From the NCBI RefSeq assembly GCF_004912135.1, contig NZ_STGU01000002.1, positions 124,001 through 188,000 of the forward strand: a stretch of 64,000 bases of DNA, in the 5' to 3' direction. The notes beneath the pieces were generated by a model, which was not told where the DNA came from, did no database searches, and worked only from the letters and a program-made list of their open reading frames with translations. Below are positions 16,301 through 26,395 of this stretch, in pieces. This stretch comes from Rhizobium rosettiformans W3 (GTDB taxonomy: Bacteria > Pseudomonadota > Alphaproteobacteria > Rhizobiales > Rhizobiaceae). Numbering within the stretch: position 1 is the stretch's first letter; every line of letters starts with the position of its first letter. Position numbers and translations under genes: made by a program.

Positions 16301-17623
16301 ATGGCTTCTTCTCTGTCCGATGCCGAAGCGGCTGCGCCTGCGCTCGCCGTAGGTCGCGCCAAGCCTCTTTCGATCGTTGCTTTATCCCTCGTTCCGAAGC
16401 TCGTATTGCGTGCCCCGCGAACGGGATTGGTGCTTACGGCGCTCGCCGTCCTGGCATTGCTCGGTGCTGTTCTGGCGGAGGAAAGCCTGCTGAAGTTCGG
16501 CTGGGGCCTGGTGCTTGCCCGCCACGGCATCGATGCGACCGAAGGCACGCTCGGTCTGTCCATGGTGCTCGGCGTCATCGCCTCGCGCGGCCTCGTCCGC
16601 TTCCCCCGCCGCAGACGGGAAACGGAAGACGAGACGGCCGATGATCTCGCGCGCGCCATCGCGCTCCTGCCGCAGCAGGAAAACGCCAGCGCCGGCCTCG
16701 TGCGTCTCGGCGACAAGCGCATCCTTTTCTCCGATTGTGGCCAGGGCTTCATCATGTATGCGCGCCAGGGCCGCTCGCTGGTCGCGCTCTTCGACCCCGT
16801 CGGACCAAGACATCTCTGGGCGCCGCTGGTCGAAAAATTCGTCGCGGAAGCACGCCGCAGCCGCAGCCGCCCGGTCTTCTACCAGGTCTCCGCCGATTTC
16901 CTGCCGGTGGCCGTCGACATGCGCCTGCAGGCGCTGAAACTCGGCGAACAGGCCATCGTCGATCTTACCCGCTTCTCGCTGGCCGGCGGCGATTGGGTGA
17001 AGCTCCGCCGCTCGATCAACCGCGCCGAACGCGATGGTCTCTGCTTCGAGCTCGTGTCCGCAGACGCCGTGCCCCCAATGCTGGACCAACTGCAGGCGGT
17101 ATCAGACGCCTGGCTGTCTGCGCACCAATCCGGAGAAAAGGGCTTTTCCCTCGGCACCTTTGACCGCGCCTATGTGGCCTCCGGCCCCGTCGCCGTCATT
17201 CGCCTCGAGGGCCGTATCGTCGCCTTCGCCAGCCTGATGACGGCTTCCTCTGATGGAGATGCCTTCATCGATCTCATGCGCCATGTGCCGGGTGTGCACC
17301 GGGGCATGATGGATCTGCTCTTCGTGAAGATCATGGAGACGCTGAAGGCGGAAGGGTTTCGCACGCTCAACCTCGGCATGGCGCCGCTGGCCGGGCTATC
17401 CGATCACAGCCGCGCCCCGGCCTGGAACCACGTCGCCCGCCAGATCTTCGACCACGGCGAGCGCTTCTACAATTTCCGCGGCGTGCGCGCCTTCAAGGAG
17501 AAGTTCGATCCCGACTGGCAGCCCCGCTATCTCGCGGTCCCCGGCCAGGGCCTGCCGGTCCTCTCGCTGATCGATGTGACGCTCCTGATCGGCGGCGGTC
17601 TGAAGGGCCTGATGCGCAAATGA
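16301..17623 (+). CDS. lpiA: Lysyl-phosphatidylglycerol synthase, C-terminal (catalytic) domain only
   Basis: Transfers lysine from Lys-tRNA to phosphatidylglycerol in the inner membrane, lowering surface charge; in Rhizobium and Agrobacterium the gene is acid-induced. The protein has 440 residues from ATG 16301 (GTG at 16289 is an alternative). One or two transmembrane segments (about 25-95) precede the DUF2156 catalytic domain: FSDCGQGFIMYARQGRS, LVALFDPVG, VKLRRSINRAERDG, LGMAPLAGLSD, RGVRAFKEKFDPDW. Two-domain MprF/LpiA proteins are about 850 residues, so the N-terminal flippase part is absent here. It overlaps acvB by 4 bases (ATGA), so the two are coupled. Confidence 0.85.
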   Translation: MASSLSDAEAAAPALAVGRAKPLSIVALSLVPKLVLRAPRTGLVLTALAVLALLGAVLAEESLLKFGWGLVLARHGIDATEGTLGLSMVLGVIASRGLVRFPRRRRETEDETADDLARAIALLPQQENASAGLVRLGDKRILFSDCGQGFIMYARQGRSLVALFDPVGPRHLWAPLVEKFVAEARRSRSRPVFYQVSADFLPVAVDMRLQALKLGEQAIVDLTRFSLAGGDWVKLRRSINRAERDGLCFELVSADAVPPMLDQLQAVSDAWLSAHQSGEKGFSLGTFDRAYVASGPVAVIRLEGRIVAFASLMTASSDGDAFIDLMRHVPGVHRGMMDLLFVKIMETLKAEGFRTLNLGMAPLAGLSDHSRAPAWNHVARQIFDHGERFYNFRGVRAFKEKFDPDWQPRYLAVPGQGLPVLSLIDVTLLIGGGLKGLMRK

Positions 17624-19026
17624 GCGGCGTGATCGCCAAGACGCGCCACAGCCACCTGCACAGGCTCGTTGCCGCAGGGGCCTTGGCCCTGCCGCTCGTG
17701 ACCGGCGTCGCAGCCGCATCGAGCGCAGACGGCATCGTCAGCCTGCCGCAGGATCGCATCGTCGCCCCGGATGACGGCAATATGGGGGGCGTCGTTGTCA
17801 TCATCTCCGACGCCAATGGCTGGGATGGCGCCGAGCAGGCCGCGCTGGAGACGGTCGTTCACGCCGGCGCAGTCGGTGTCGGCGTTGATCTGACGACGTG
17901 GCGCGCCGCCCTCTCGCGTGAGACCGAACGCGACTGCCTCTTCCTGCCGGCCGATATCGAACGCCTGACGCGACGATTGCACCGCAGCCACAAGGCCGAT
18001 TTCTACCGTCCGCCGCGCATCCTCGGCTTCGGCGAGGGAGGAGCGCTCGCGCTGGCCATGGCGGCCCAGACCCCGAACGGGAGTTTCGCGGAGACGATTG
18101 GAGAAACGGTCGCCGTCGATCCGACCGAGGCGATCGCGCTGCCGAAGCCGCTTTGCACGCCGGCCCCGCGCCGCGAAACGCCCGAGGGGACGTCCTACGG
18201 CCTGTCGCCCGGCAGCCTGCCCAATCCGTTGCGTGTGGTCTTCTCCTCGGCCGCCAACAAAGCGGCACGAAACCATGCGCAAGAGCTGAAATCGAGCCAT
18301 CCGGATGTGGTGATCGCAGAGGGGGAGGGCGGTGCCGCGCGCATCCTCTCCGCCGAAGCGTCCGACCTCGTGGCCCGGCTGACCCCGGCTGATGAGGCGC
18401 TGGATCTTCCCCTGGTCGAAGACATCGTCGAGCCTGAACACGATACCGTCGCGATCTTCTATTCCGGCGATGGCGGCTGGCGCGAGATCGATCAACGGGT
18501 CTCGGCCCGACTGAACGAGAAGGGCGTGCCCGTCATCGGCGTCGACGCCCTGCGCTATTTCTGGAGCGAGAAAAGCCCCGAAGCCACCGCCGCCGACCTG
18601 AGCGCGATAATCGCGCACTACCGCAAACGCCTCGGCGTCTCCAAAGTCATCCTGATCGGCTATTCCTTCGGCGCCAACATCCTGCCCAAGGTCTATGGCC
18701 TCCTGCCCGAGACGGACCGCACTTCGGTCACGCTCCTTTCGCTGCTCGCTCTGTCCCACCAGGCCGATTTCGAGATCGTGCTGGGAAGCTGGGTCGGCGT
18801 GACCGGCCCCGCCAAACACGGCGATCCTGTCGACCACCTGGCCGAGGTTGAGGCCTCCAAGGTCCAATGCGTCTACGGTCAGGAAGAAGAAGACAGCGGC
18901 TGCCCCGCGCTGGAGCCCCGCGCAAAGCAAGGCCTCCAACTCATCCCCCGCCCAGGCGGTCACCATTTCGACGAGAATTACGAACTGGTGGCGGATCGGA
19001 TACTCGAGCGGATCGTCGGACGGTGA
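17620..19026 (+). CDS. acvB: AcvB/VirJ-family periplasmic lysyl-phosphatidylglycerol hydrolase
   Basis: 468 residues with an N-terminal signal peptide (ending near TGVAAASS). It shows two alpha/beta hydrolase-like halves; the C-terminal VirJ-like half has VAIFYSGDGGWREID, the GYSFGAN nucleophile elbow and a histidine in PGGHHFDENY. In Agrobacterium AcvB hydrolyses lysyl-phosphatidylglycerol and is needed for virulence; in Rhizobium tropici the homologue AtvA is in an operon with lpiA, as here. Start codon overlaps the lpiA stop. Confidence 0.88.
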   Translation: MSGVIAKTRHSHLHRLVAAGALALPLVTGVAAASSADGIVSLPQDRIVAPDDGNMGGVVVIISDANGWDGAEQAALETVVHAGAVGVGVDLTTWRAALSRETERDCLFLPADIERLTRRLHRSHKADFYRPPRILGFGEGGALALAMAAQTPNGSFAETIGETVAVDPTEAIALPKPLCTPAPRRETPEGTSYGLSPGSLPNPLRVVFSSAANKAARNHAQELKSSHPDVVIAEGEGGAARILSAEASDLVARLTPADEALDLPLVEDIVEPEHDTVAIFYSGDGGWREIDQRVSARLNEKGVPVIGVDALRYFWSEKSPEATAADLSAIIAHYRKRLGVSKVILIGYSFGANILPKVYGLLPETDRTSVTLLSLLALSHQADFEIVLGSWVGVTGPAKHGDPVDHLAEVEASKVQCVYGQEEEDSGCPALEPRAKQGLQLIPRPGGHHFDENYELVADRILERIVGR

Positions 19027-19072
19027 CCTAGTGGAAGGCCCGCACAACGCGCGCCGCGCGACATGAAGCCCA

Positions 19073-20725
19073 TCACCGGTCGCTGGTTTCCCAGCGTGGG
19101 TTGATCCAGGGTTCCTGGTTGGACCGGGGGAGCGGCGTGTTGCCGAGGATGTGATCGGCGGCCTTCTCGCCGGTCATGATCGAGGGACCGTTCAGGTTGC
19201 CATAGGTCAGCCGCGGGAAGATGGAGGAATCGACGACACGCAGGCCGTCGACGCCGATCACCCGGCATTCCGGATCGACGACGGCCATCGGATCGTCCTT
19301 GGCGCCCATCTTCGATGTGCCGCAAGGGTGGTAGGCGCTTTCCAGATGTTCGCGCAGGAAGGCATCGATCTGATCATCCGTCTGCACGGTCTCGCCGGGC
19401 TGGATTTCCGGTCCGCGGAAGGGGTCGAAGGCTTTCTGGCCGAAGATCTCGCGCGTGAGCCGCACGCAGTGGCGGAACTTCACCCAGTCTTCCTCGTGGC
19501 TCATATAGTTGAACTGGATGACCGGATCGGCCATCGGATCGGGCGAGCGCAGCGTCACGGCGCCGCGTGACTTCGAGTGATTGTAGCCCACATGCACCTG
19601 GAAGCCGTGGCTCTTCGCGGCCGCCTTGCCGTCATAGGAGATGGCGACCGGCAGGAAGTGGAACTGGATGTCGGGCTGCTTGACGCCGGGGGCGGAGCGC
19701 ACGAAGGCGCAGCTCTCGAACTGGTTCGAGCCGCCGAGCCCGGTGCCGGAGAACAGCCATTGCGCGCCCGCCACCCCCTGCCAGAACCAGGGCAGCCAGG
19801 AATACAGCGAAACGGGTTTCGTCGAGACCTGCTGGAAGTAGAATTCCATGTGGTCCATGAGATTGGCGCCGACCCCCGGCCGGTCTGCCTTCACCTCGAT
19901 GCCCATGTCCTTCAGATGCTGCGCCGGACCGATGCCGGAAAGCATCAGGAGTTTCGGCGAGTTGAAGGTCGAGGCGGAAACGATGACCTCGCGATTGGCC
20001 TTCACCACCTCGATTCTGCCGTTGCGCTCGATCTCGACACCGGTGGCCCGGCCGTTTTCGAGGACGATTCTGCGGGCAAAGCAACGTACAAGCTCCACAT
20101 TGCCCCGCTTCATGGCGGGCTTCAGATAGGCATTGGCGGCAGACCAGCGCCGCGAGCGCCAGATGGTCTGCTCCATCAGGCCAAAGCCTTCCTGCTTCTC
20201 GCCGTTATAGTCTTCAGTCGTTTCGAACCCAGCCTGCTTGCCCGCTTCGACAAAGGCGCGCACCAGAGGATTCTTCGCCGGGCCACGCTGGACATGCAGC
20301 GGCCCGTCAGTGCCACGCCAGCCCTCCTGGCCGCCATGCGAATTTTCCATGCGCTTGAAGTAGGGAAGCACGTCTGCATAGCCCCAGCCCTTGGCGCCAC
20401 TCTCTTCCCAGCGGTCGAAATCATCGGCCGAGCCGCGCACATAGACCATGCCGTTGATCGAGGACGACCCACCGATCACCTTGCCACGAGGTGCTGTGAT
20501 CCGCCGATTGTTGAGGTTCGGCTCGGGCTCGGAGAGATAACCCCAGTTGTAGCGCTTCATGCTCATCGGCCAGGCCAAGGCCGCCGGCATCTGGATGAAC
20601 GGCCCGACATCCGATCCGCCATATTCCAGCACCATGACGCTGTGCTTGCCGTCTTCCGACAGTCGATAAGCCAGCGCCGAACCGGCCGAGCCGGAGCCAA
20701 TGATGATGAAGTCTGCGTTCTGCAT
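19073..20725 (-). CDS. betA: Choline dehydrogenase (GMC oxidoreductase)
   Basis: Oxidises choline to betaine aldehyde. 550 residues from the ATG at 20725 (SD GGGGA 7 bases upstream). FAD-binding [16 protein letters not shown] at the N-terminus, the GMC signature [18 protein letters not shown], and the C-terminal catalytic region [12 protein letters not shown] and [16 protein letters not shown]. Last gene of betI-betB-betA. A palindromic element separates it from betB. No choline sulfatase (betC) is present, unlike the betICBA operon of Sinorhizobium. Confidence 0.95.
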   Translation of the reverse strand: MQNADFIIIGSGSAGSALAYRLSEDGKHSVMVLEYGGSDVGPFIQMPAALAWPMSMKRYNWGYLSEPEPNLNNRRITAPRGKVIGGSSSINGMVYVRGSADDFDRWEESGAKGWGYADVLPYFKRMENSHGGQEGWRGTDGPLHVQRGPAKNPLVRAFVEAGKQAGFETTEDYNGEKQEGFGLMEQTIWRSRRWSAANAYLKPAMKRGNVELVRCFARRIVLENGRATGVEIERNGRIEVVKANREVIVSASTFNSPKLLMLSGIGPAQHLKDMGIEVKADRPGVGANLMDHMEFYFQQVSTKPVSLYSWLPWFWQGVAGAQWLFSGTGLGGSNQFESCAFVRSAPGVKQPDIQFHFLPVAISYDGKAAAKSHGFQVHVGYNHSKSRGAVTLRSPDPMADPVIQFNYMSHEEDWVKFRHCVRLTREIFGQKAFDPFRGPEIQPGETVQTDDQIDAFLREHLESAYHPCGTSKMGAKDDPMAVVDPECRVIGVDGLRVVDSSIFPRLTYGNLNGPSIMTGEKAADHILGNTPLPRSNQEPWINPRWETSDR

Positions 20726-20820
20726 GCCTATCCCCAAAACAAACTGTTTCTACTGCCCATTCCAGCTCTCGTTATCGACCCCTTAACAGGAGAGCTGAGC
20801 CGGCGCCGGCGGCGTCTCAA

Positions 20821-20946
20821 CACCCTCCCCTTGAGGGGGAGGGTCGGCACGCAGTGCCGGGGTGGGGTGATCCTAGGAATGGACAACCTCAAGAAGGTCA
20901 CCCCCACCCGCGCGTGCCGCGCGACCTCCCCCCTCAAGGGGGAGGT
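20821..20946. repeat. Palindromic intergenic element between betB and betA
   Basis: Two related hairpin arms in inverted orientation: ACCCTCCCCTTGAGGGGGAG...GGTGGGGTGA and the reverse-oriented TCACCCCCACCC...CTCAAGGGGGAGGT, about 20 bases apart. The same element is found between betI and betB. It belongs to the rhizobial RIME-like class but has a different core from the copy at 2761-2878. No coding capacity. Confidence 0.75.
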
Positions 20947-20952
20947 AAAAGC

Positions 20953-22416
20953 TCAATACGGCGCCTCGCACTTGCCCATGCCGACATAAACCGTCTTCAG
21001 CTCGGAATAATGTTCCAGCGCCGCTGCCGAGTTCTCGCGGCCGAAGCCCGACTGTTTCGAGCCGCCGAAGGGGATTTCGACCGGGCAGAGATTATAGGTG
21101 TTGATCCAGAGCGTGCCGGCTTCCAGCTGATCGACCACGCGGTGCGCGCGGGAAAAGTCGGCTGTGAAGACACCAGCCGAGAGACCGAATTCGGTGGCAT
21201 TCGCCCGTTCGATCACCTCCGCCTCGTCCTCGAAATCGAGCACGCACATCACGGGCCCGAAGATCTCTTCGCGCGCGATGGTCATGTCGTCGGTGACATC
21301 GGCAAAGACAGTCGGCTGGATGTAGAAGCCTTCACCCGTGACGCTGTTGGGAATGCCGCCGCCGGTCACGAGCGTTGCGCCCTCGGCCTTGCCCTTGTCG
21401 ATATAGGAGAGCACCTTTTCGCGCTGCGCGAGCGACACCATCGGCCCCATCTGGGTTGCCTCGTCCTGCGGATCACCGATGACGATGGCTTCCGTGCGCG
21501 CCTTCAGGCGGGTGAGGAAGGTCTCCTTGATCGCCTTGTGCACGAAGACGCGCGTGCCGTTCGAGCAGACCTGGCCGGTCGAATAGAAATTGCCCAGCAT
21601 GGCGCCCGAGATCGCGCTGTCGACATCGGCATCGTCGAAGACGACGAGCGGCGACTTGCCGCCGAGTTCCATGGTGACATGCTTAAGTTGGCTGGCAGCC
21701 GCCCCCGCCACCTTGCGCCCCGTCGGCACGGAGCCGGTCAGCGACACCTTGGCGACATCGGGATGGCTGACGAGCAGTGGCCCGGTCTCGCGATCCCCCT
21801 GGATGACATTGTAGACACCCTTCGGTGCGCCGGCCTCGATCAGGATCTCGGCGATCTTCAAGGCGCCGAGCGGCGTCACTTCCGAGGGCTTGAACACCAT
21901 GGCATTGCCGGCGGCGAGTGCGGGTGCGCCCTTCCAGCAGGCGATCTGCTGCGGATAGTTCCAGGCGCCGATGCCGACGACCACGCCGAGCGGCACGCGT
22001 TTGGTATAGGCCCAGTCGCCGCCCAGCGGGATCTGGCTGCCGTTCATGGCAGTTGCGATAATGCCGCCGAAGAATTCGAAACTGTCGGCGCCCGACGACG
22101 GGTCGGCGACGATCGTCTCCTGGATCGGCTTGCCGGTGTCGAGCGTCTCGAGCTCGGAAAGCTCGCGATTGCGCTCGCGCATGATCTCGGCGGCCTTCTT
22201 GAGCACGCGGCCCCGTGCGGCGGGGCTCCAGGACGCCCATTCCTTCTGCGCTCGCTTGGCAGACGCGATCGCCTTTTCGATGATCTGAGGCGTTGCCGCA
22301 TGCAGCCTGGCGATCACCTCGCCGGTGGCGGGATAGATGCTTTCGATAACGGTGCCGTCGGTATCCTCGACATACTCGCCATCAATGAAGTGGGAGGCCT
22401 GTGGTTGAGCTTTCAT
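20953..22416 (-). CDS. betB: Betaine aldehyde dehydrogenase
   Basis: Oxidises betaine aldehyde to the osmoprotectant glycine betaine with NAD(P)+. 487 residues from the ATG at 22416 (SD GGAG), matching the usual 490; the frame upstream to 22533 is repeat-derived. Catalytic motifs: [10 protein letters not shown] (general base E) and [12 protein letters not shown] (nucleophile C), plus PWNYP-type [10 protein letters not shown]. Middle gene of the bet operon. Confidence 0.95.
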   Translation of the reverse strand: MKAQPQASHFIDGEYVEDTDGTVIESIYPATGEVIARLHAATPQIIEKAIASAKRAQKEWASWSPAARGRVLKKAAEIMRERNRELSELETLDTGKPIQETIVADPSSGADSFEFFGGIIATAMNGSQIPLGGDWAYTKRVPLGVVVGIGAWNYPQQIACWKGAPALAAGNAMVFKPSEVTPLGALKIAEILIEAGAPKGVYNVIQGDRETGPLLVSHPDVAKVSLTGSVPTGRKVAGAAASQLKHVTMELGGKSPLVVFDDADVDSAISGAMLGNFYSTGQVCSNGTRVFVHKAIKETFLTRLKARTEAIVIGDPQDEATQMGPMVSLAQREKVLSYIDKGKAEGATLVTGGGIPNSVTGEGFYIQPTVFADVTDDMTIAREEIFGPVMCVLDFEDEAEVIERANATEFGLSAGVFTADFSRAHRVVDQLEAGTLWINTYNLCPVEIPFGGSKQSGFGRENSAAALEHYSELKTVYVGMGKCEAPY

Positions 22417-22445
22417 GTCCTGTCTCCAGACGGGTGGTTTCTCTC

Positions 22446-22580
22446 CACCTCCCCCTTGAGGGGGGAGGTCGCCGCGGAGCGGCGGGTGGGGGTGATCTTG
22501 GCTTCTGGCGTCGCTACGGTCATCACGCTTCACCCCACCCCGGACCTTTGGTCCGACCCTCCCCCTCGAGGGTAGGGTGG
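22446..22580. repeat. Palindromic intergenic element between betI and betB
   Basis: Same family as 20821-20946: CACCTCCCCCTTGAGGGG...GGTGGGGGTGA and, about 25 bases on, the inverted CACCCCACCCCGG...CCCTCCCCCTCGAGGG. The outer arm extends into the betI reading frame and encodes its last roughly 20 residues. Confidence 0.75.
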
Positions 22581-23155
22581 GAGGCGAGCTGCCCCGTCAC
22601 ATAATCCTCGACCAATGCGACAGAGGCATCAATCGACAGGGGGGCGGCCTTCAGCGATTGACGGATGTAGAGCCCGTCGATCATGGCGGCGGCGCCATCG
22701 GCGATCCGGCTCGCTTCGGCCGGGCCACAGAGCGGCCTCAGCCCCGACATCAGGTTGGAATGCAGCCGCCGGGCATAGAGCGCCAAGAGCCGGCGCACCT
22801 CTTCCGACCGCTGCGCCTCGGAATAGAAGGCGAGCCATGCGGCAACGACCTGGCTGTCGAACTGGTCGGCCTGAAAGGAGATGCGGATGACAGCTGAAAT
22901 CCGTTCGCGGGGCGTCGCCGCGGCCGAAAGGGCTGCTCCCGCATCGGCGCGCAATTGCCGCAGCAGCGAACGGATCGTCTCGATCAGCAGCCGGTCCTTC
23001 GAGCCGAAGTAATGATGCGCCAGCGCCGCCGAAACACCCGCCTCGCGGGCGATCTCAGACATGGTCACGGTCAGCGAGCCATGATGGCCGATCGTCTTCA
23101 ACGCGGCATCGACAAGCGCCTTCCGGCGCACTGGCTCCATTCCAACCTTCGGCAT
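22523..23155 (-). CDS. betI: Choline-responsive TetR repressor
   Basis: Represses the bet operon in the absence of choline. 210 residues from the ATG at 23155 ([29 protein letters not shown]). TetR helix-turn-helix [26 protein letters not shown] (about residues 33-58). The final segment ([19 protein letters not shown]) is translated from a palindromic element, so the C-terminus is longer than usual. The open frame further upstream to 23410 is spurious. An 8-4-8 operator lies 32 bases upstream. Confidence 0.93.
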   Translation of the reverse strand: MPKVGMEPVRRKALVDAALKTIGHHGSLTVTMSEIAREAGVSAALAHHYFGSKDRLLIETIRSLLRQLRADAGAALSAAATPRERISAVIRISFQADQFDSQVVAAWLAFYSEAQRSEEVRRLLALYARRLHSNLMSGLRPLCGPAEASRIADGAAAMIDGLYIRQSLKAAPLSIDASVALVEDYVTGQLASHPTLEGEGRTKGPGWGEA

Positions 23156-23186
23156 GCATCCTCTCCAATCTTGACCCATGATAATT

Positions 23187-23206
23187 TTGATTGACTGATC
23201 AATCAA
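23187..23206. promoter_or_regulatory. BetI operator
   Basis: TTGATTGA-CTGA-TCAATCAA, a perfect 8-bp inverted repeat with a 4-base centre, 32 bases upstream of betI. Closely resembles the ATTGATTGG/TTCAAT-type BetI sites described in E. coli and Sinorhizobium. Explains autoregulation and control of betBA. Confidence 0.8.
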
Positions 23207-23497
23207 TAAAAAATTGCAGGAAATCCCGCCCTTCTGACGCCCGTCGTTTAACCGTAAACCGGATGCCGTGCGCTGCCGGCGCTGGCATGAAATCGCCCGC
23301 AGCTTTGCGACGCAGGGCCCCTTGAAACCCTTGCTGCGCAGGCACTTTCGCCGGATCCACGAAGCGCGTGTGATGCCAAATCCGAGATGGTTGCGACATG
23401 AAACTTTCATCCAGCTGTCACACTACGGAAAGCCTTTGTTGACGATTGCTCGCCACATTTCTGCCCATAAAAACAAATGCATACTGGAGTATCGCGT

Positions 23498-25297
23498 ATG
23501 GGTGCGGGGGTGGCGGAAGATTTGGGCGCGCTGCGGCGCTTTGCCAGCGATCAGCTGGTGACGCTGGCGAAACTCGTCGTCGAAAATGCCTTCCAGCCCA
23601 TTGTCGAGGTCGGCACCGGGGTCGTCTTCGGCCACGAAAGCCTGATGCGCGGCCATGATCGCATCGGTTTCCAGAGCCCCCTCGATCTCCTCGATCAGGC
23701 CGCCGAGACCGGCCAGCTCCTACCCCTCGAACAGATGGTCGCCACCCGGGCGCTCGCCAAATTCGCCACGCTGCCCGATTGTGCCGGCGCCACGCTCTTT
23801 CTTAATCTCGATGTCCGCTTGATCCCCGAAGGCAATGCGCTGGTCGACACCCTGCTCGACCAACTGCGCAAGGCCCATGTGCCGCCGTCCTCCGTCTGCT
23901 TCGAGCTCTCGGAGCGCTTCGACAACACCCGCGTCCCGGAATTTGCAGCCCTCGTCGAGCGCCTGCGCCGCTCCGGCTTCAAGCTCGCGATCGATGACTT
24001 CGGTGTCGGTCATGGCGAGATGAAGCTGCTCTGCGACTATCCTGTCGACTATGTGAAGATCGACCGCCATTTCATCGCCGGCCTCGACAGCAATCCGCGC
24101 AAGCGCCACCTCGTCAAGAACATCGTCAACTTCTGCCATGTGCTGGGCGTGCGCGTCATTGCCGAGGGCATCGAAACCGAAAGCGAATTCCTCGCCTGCC
24201 GCGAATTCGGCGTCGATCTCGTCCAGGGCTGGTACATCGCCCGCCCCAGCACGCTCGTTTCGGAGCTGAAGAGCGCTTTCCCGCATCTCCAGGATGTCGG
24301 CAAGGCGCGCCGCACCAGCCAATCCCTCGACGAGATCCTGATCCGCAAGCAGATCGAGACGCTGCCCACCGTCTACGAACACGAGAACATCGACCACGTC
24401 TTCGATCTCTTCCGCCGCAATCCCGGCCAGTCCTTCTTCCCGGTGCTCAATGCGAATGGCGAACCGCGCGGCATCATCAACGAGCGGCATCTGAAGGAAT
24501 ACATCTACCAGCCCTTCGGCCGCGATCTCTTGAAGAACAAGCTCTATGAGCGCTCGATCTCGCATTTCGTCGACCGCGCCCCGATCGTCGGGCTCGATGC
24601 CGAGGCCGAGCGGCTGATGACCATCTTCGCCAATATGGAAGGCTCCGACTGCGTCATCCTGACGGAAAACATGCGTTACGCCGGTGTCGTCTCGGCCGGC
24701 TCGCTGATCCGCATCATGAGCGAAAAGCAGCTGAAGACCGCCCAGGACCAGAACCCGCTGACGGGTCTGCCCGGCAACCGCGCCATCCGCGATTTCATGC
24801 GCACGGCAGCCCTCGATGGCGATGGCCCGCGCTTCTTCTGCTACTGCGACTTCGACCACTTCAAGCCGTTCAACGACCATTACGGCTTCCACCAGGGCGA
24901 CCACGCCATTTCGCTCTTCGCCGCACTGCTCCGCCGCTACTTCTTCTCCGAAGGCGATTTCCTCGGCCATGTCGGCGGCGACGATTTCTTCATCGGTGTC
25001 ACCGACTGGACCCGCGAGGAACTGACCGAGATCCTCGACCGCCTGCTGTCCGATTTCCACGACGACGTCATCGACCTTTACTCTGAAGCCGACCGCCAGA
25101 CCGGCCATATCAAGGGCCTCGACCGCCAGGGCCGCGAGCGCGAATTCCCGCTGATGCGCTGCTCGATCGGCGTGCTCGAACTCCCAGCCGGCCTCGTCAT
25201 CGACGACGTCAACCGCATCAGCGGCGAGATCGCCGACCTGAAGAAGCAGGCCAAGGAGAACGAAGGCGGGCTGTCCTTCGGGCTGATCGATCTCTGA
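23498..25297 (+). CDS. Bifunctional c-di-GMP protein, EAL-CBS-GGDEF order
   Basis: 599 residues from the ATG at 23498 (GGAG 8 bases upstream). The N-terminal EAL domain (about 30-260) has HESLMR for EAL, FLNLD, CFELSE, IDDFG, VKIDR, AEGIE and VQGW, i.e. all metal and catalytic residues. A middle region (about 285-415) looks like paired degenerate CBS modules. The C-terminal GGDEF domain has FCYCDFDHFKPFNDHYGF and the variant signature GGDDF at about 493. No membrane segments or signal peptide, so it is cytosolic. The EAL-first order with a CBS sensor is less usual than GGDEF-EAL. Both activities look possible. Confidence 0.88.
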   Translation: MGAGVAEDLGALRRFASDQLVTLAKLVVENAFQPIVEVGTGVVFGHESLMRGHDRIGFQSPLDLLDQAAETGQLLPLEQMVATRALAKFATLPDCAGATLFLNLDVRLIPEGNALVDTLLDQLRKAHVPPSSVCFELSERFDNTRVPEFAALVERLRRSGFKLAIDDFGVGHGEMKLLCDYPVDYVKIDRHFIAGLDSNPRKRHLVKNIVNFCHVLGVRVIAEGIETESEFLACREFGVDLVQGWYIARPSTLVSELKSAFPHLQDVGKARRTSQSLDEILIRKQIETLPTVYEHENIDHVFDLFRRNPGQSFFPVLNANGEPRGIINERHLKEYIYQPFGRDLLKNKLYERSISHFVDRAPIVGLDAEAERLMTIFANMEGSDCVILTENMRYAGVVSAGSLIRIMSEKQLKTAQDQNPLTGLPGNRAIRDFMRTAALDGDGPRFFCYCDFDHFKPFNDHYGFHQGDHAISLFAALLRRYFFSEGDFLGHVGGDDFFIGVTDWTREELTEILDRLLSDFHDDVIDLYSEADRQTGHIKGLDRQGREREFPLMRCSIGVLELPAGLVIDDVNRISGEIADLKKQAKENEGGLSFGLIDL

Positions 25298-25408
25298 TCA
25301 ATAGGCCGGGCTGGCAACTCCGGAAATAGATGCGAGATCCCTTCGGTCTCGCTTGATTGCCCGTCAAAGATGCGCAAGATTGCGATGCACTCCAGACGGG
25401 ATTCTCCA

Positions 25409-25798
25409 ATGAAAAAACCGATTGCTTTCCTCGGCGGCCTGCTCCTGCTCGCCAGCTGCCAGACAGACGTGCCGCAGTCCGTGGCCGACTCGCAGGTTCC
25501 GCCATCCGCGTCCGTCCGCAATCAGGTTGTGCAGATTGTCTTGAACAATGGCGGCAAGATCGGCGATTTTGTTCGGCCCGAGATCTCCAGCGTCGTGCTC
25601 CTCGACCCTCAGACCAGGACCTATGCCTTCTGCGTGCGCGCCTGGAGTGCGCAAAGACAGCGCCAGCCTGATGTTGTCGGCATTTCGGTGCGTGACAACA
25701 AGATCCTGGGCTCGACGGCCAATGACTATCGCTGCCGCGACAAGCGCCTGCGTTACTATCCCTATCCAGAACTCAAGGCCGTCCGCGGCTCTAGCTGA
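25409..25798 (+). CDS. Small lipoprotein of unknown function
   Basis: 129 residues from the ATG at 25409 (MKKPIAFLGGLLLLASC), with lipobox LASC at about 14-17. The mature part has two further cysteines (FCVRAW and YRCRDKR) and a basic, tyrosine-rich end RYYPYPEL. No family recognised. Its stop overlaps the start of the GNAT gene (TGATG), so they are co-translated. Confidence 0.7.
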   Translation: MKKPIAFLGGLLLLASCQTDVPQSVADSQVPPSASVRNQVVQIVLNNGGKIGDFVRPEISSVVLLDPQTRTYAFCVRAWSAQRQRQPDVVGISVRDNKILGSTANDYRCRDKRLRYYPYPELKAVRGSS

Positions 25799-26283
25799 TG
25801 ATCGGCAAGCAGCCTGGGAGCGTCGAAGGTCTATCGGTGCGCCCGGAGCCGGCTGACCAGCCGGATGTCCAGCGCCTGCTCGATCTGTCCGACGCAGTGG
25901 CCGCCAGCCTCTACCCGGGCGCCTTGCGCCAGCCGTTGAACGCCACCGGTCTCGCGAGAGAAGACATCAACGTCTTCCTGGCCCGCGACGCTTCCGGTCA
26001 GGCGCTTGGCTGCGCCGCACTTCTCGACCTTTCCGACAGCACGGCCGAACTCAAGCGCATGATCGTCGACCCTGACCATGCCGGCCGGGGCATCGGCCGC
26101 AGCCTTCTGTTGACAATCCTGCAGACGGCCAGAGGTCGGGGCCTCCGGTCCGTACTGCTCGAAGTCGGCATCCGCAATGTCGAAGCGCGCCGGCTCTATG
26201 AAAGCGTCGGCTTCCGCGACCGAGGCCCCTTCGACCGCTACCAGCAGACGGAGATTGCCACCTTCATGGAAATCGAACTTTGA
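25798..26283 (+). CDS. GNAT-family N-acetyltransferase
   Basis: 161 residues. Acetyl-CoA binding core [21 protein letters not shown] (about 81-101) with the R/Q-x-x-G-x-G/A loop as AGRGIG, and [13 protein letters not shown] as the usual beta5-alpha4 segment. Substrate unknown. Translationally coupled to the upstream lipoprotein gene (TGATG). Confidence 0.88.
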   Translation: MIGKQPGSVEGLSVRPEPADQPDVQRLLDLSDAVAASLYPGALRQPLNATGLAREDINVFLARDASGQALGCAALLDLSDSTAELKRMIVDPDHAGRGIGRSLLLTILQTARGRGLRSVLLEVGIRNVEARRLYESVGFRDRGPFDRYQQTEIATFMEIEL

Positions 26284-26395
26284 GGGAGGCTGCTCCCTCC
26301 CGATACCATTTGCCACGTCGGACAAAGGGCCTCCTTTTCATCGCATTTCAGAGGCTCTATGCCTGACCTCAAGCATTCGATCCAAGGAGCTTCCC

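Noticed and set aside
17527..19047. 506-residue antisense frame over acvB
   Set aside because: Covers the third-codon-position shadow of acvB; no SD, no motif.
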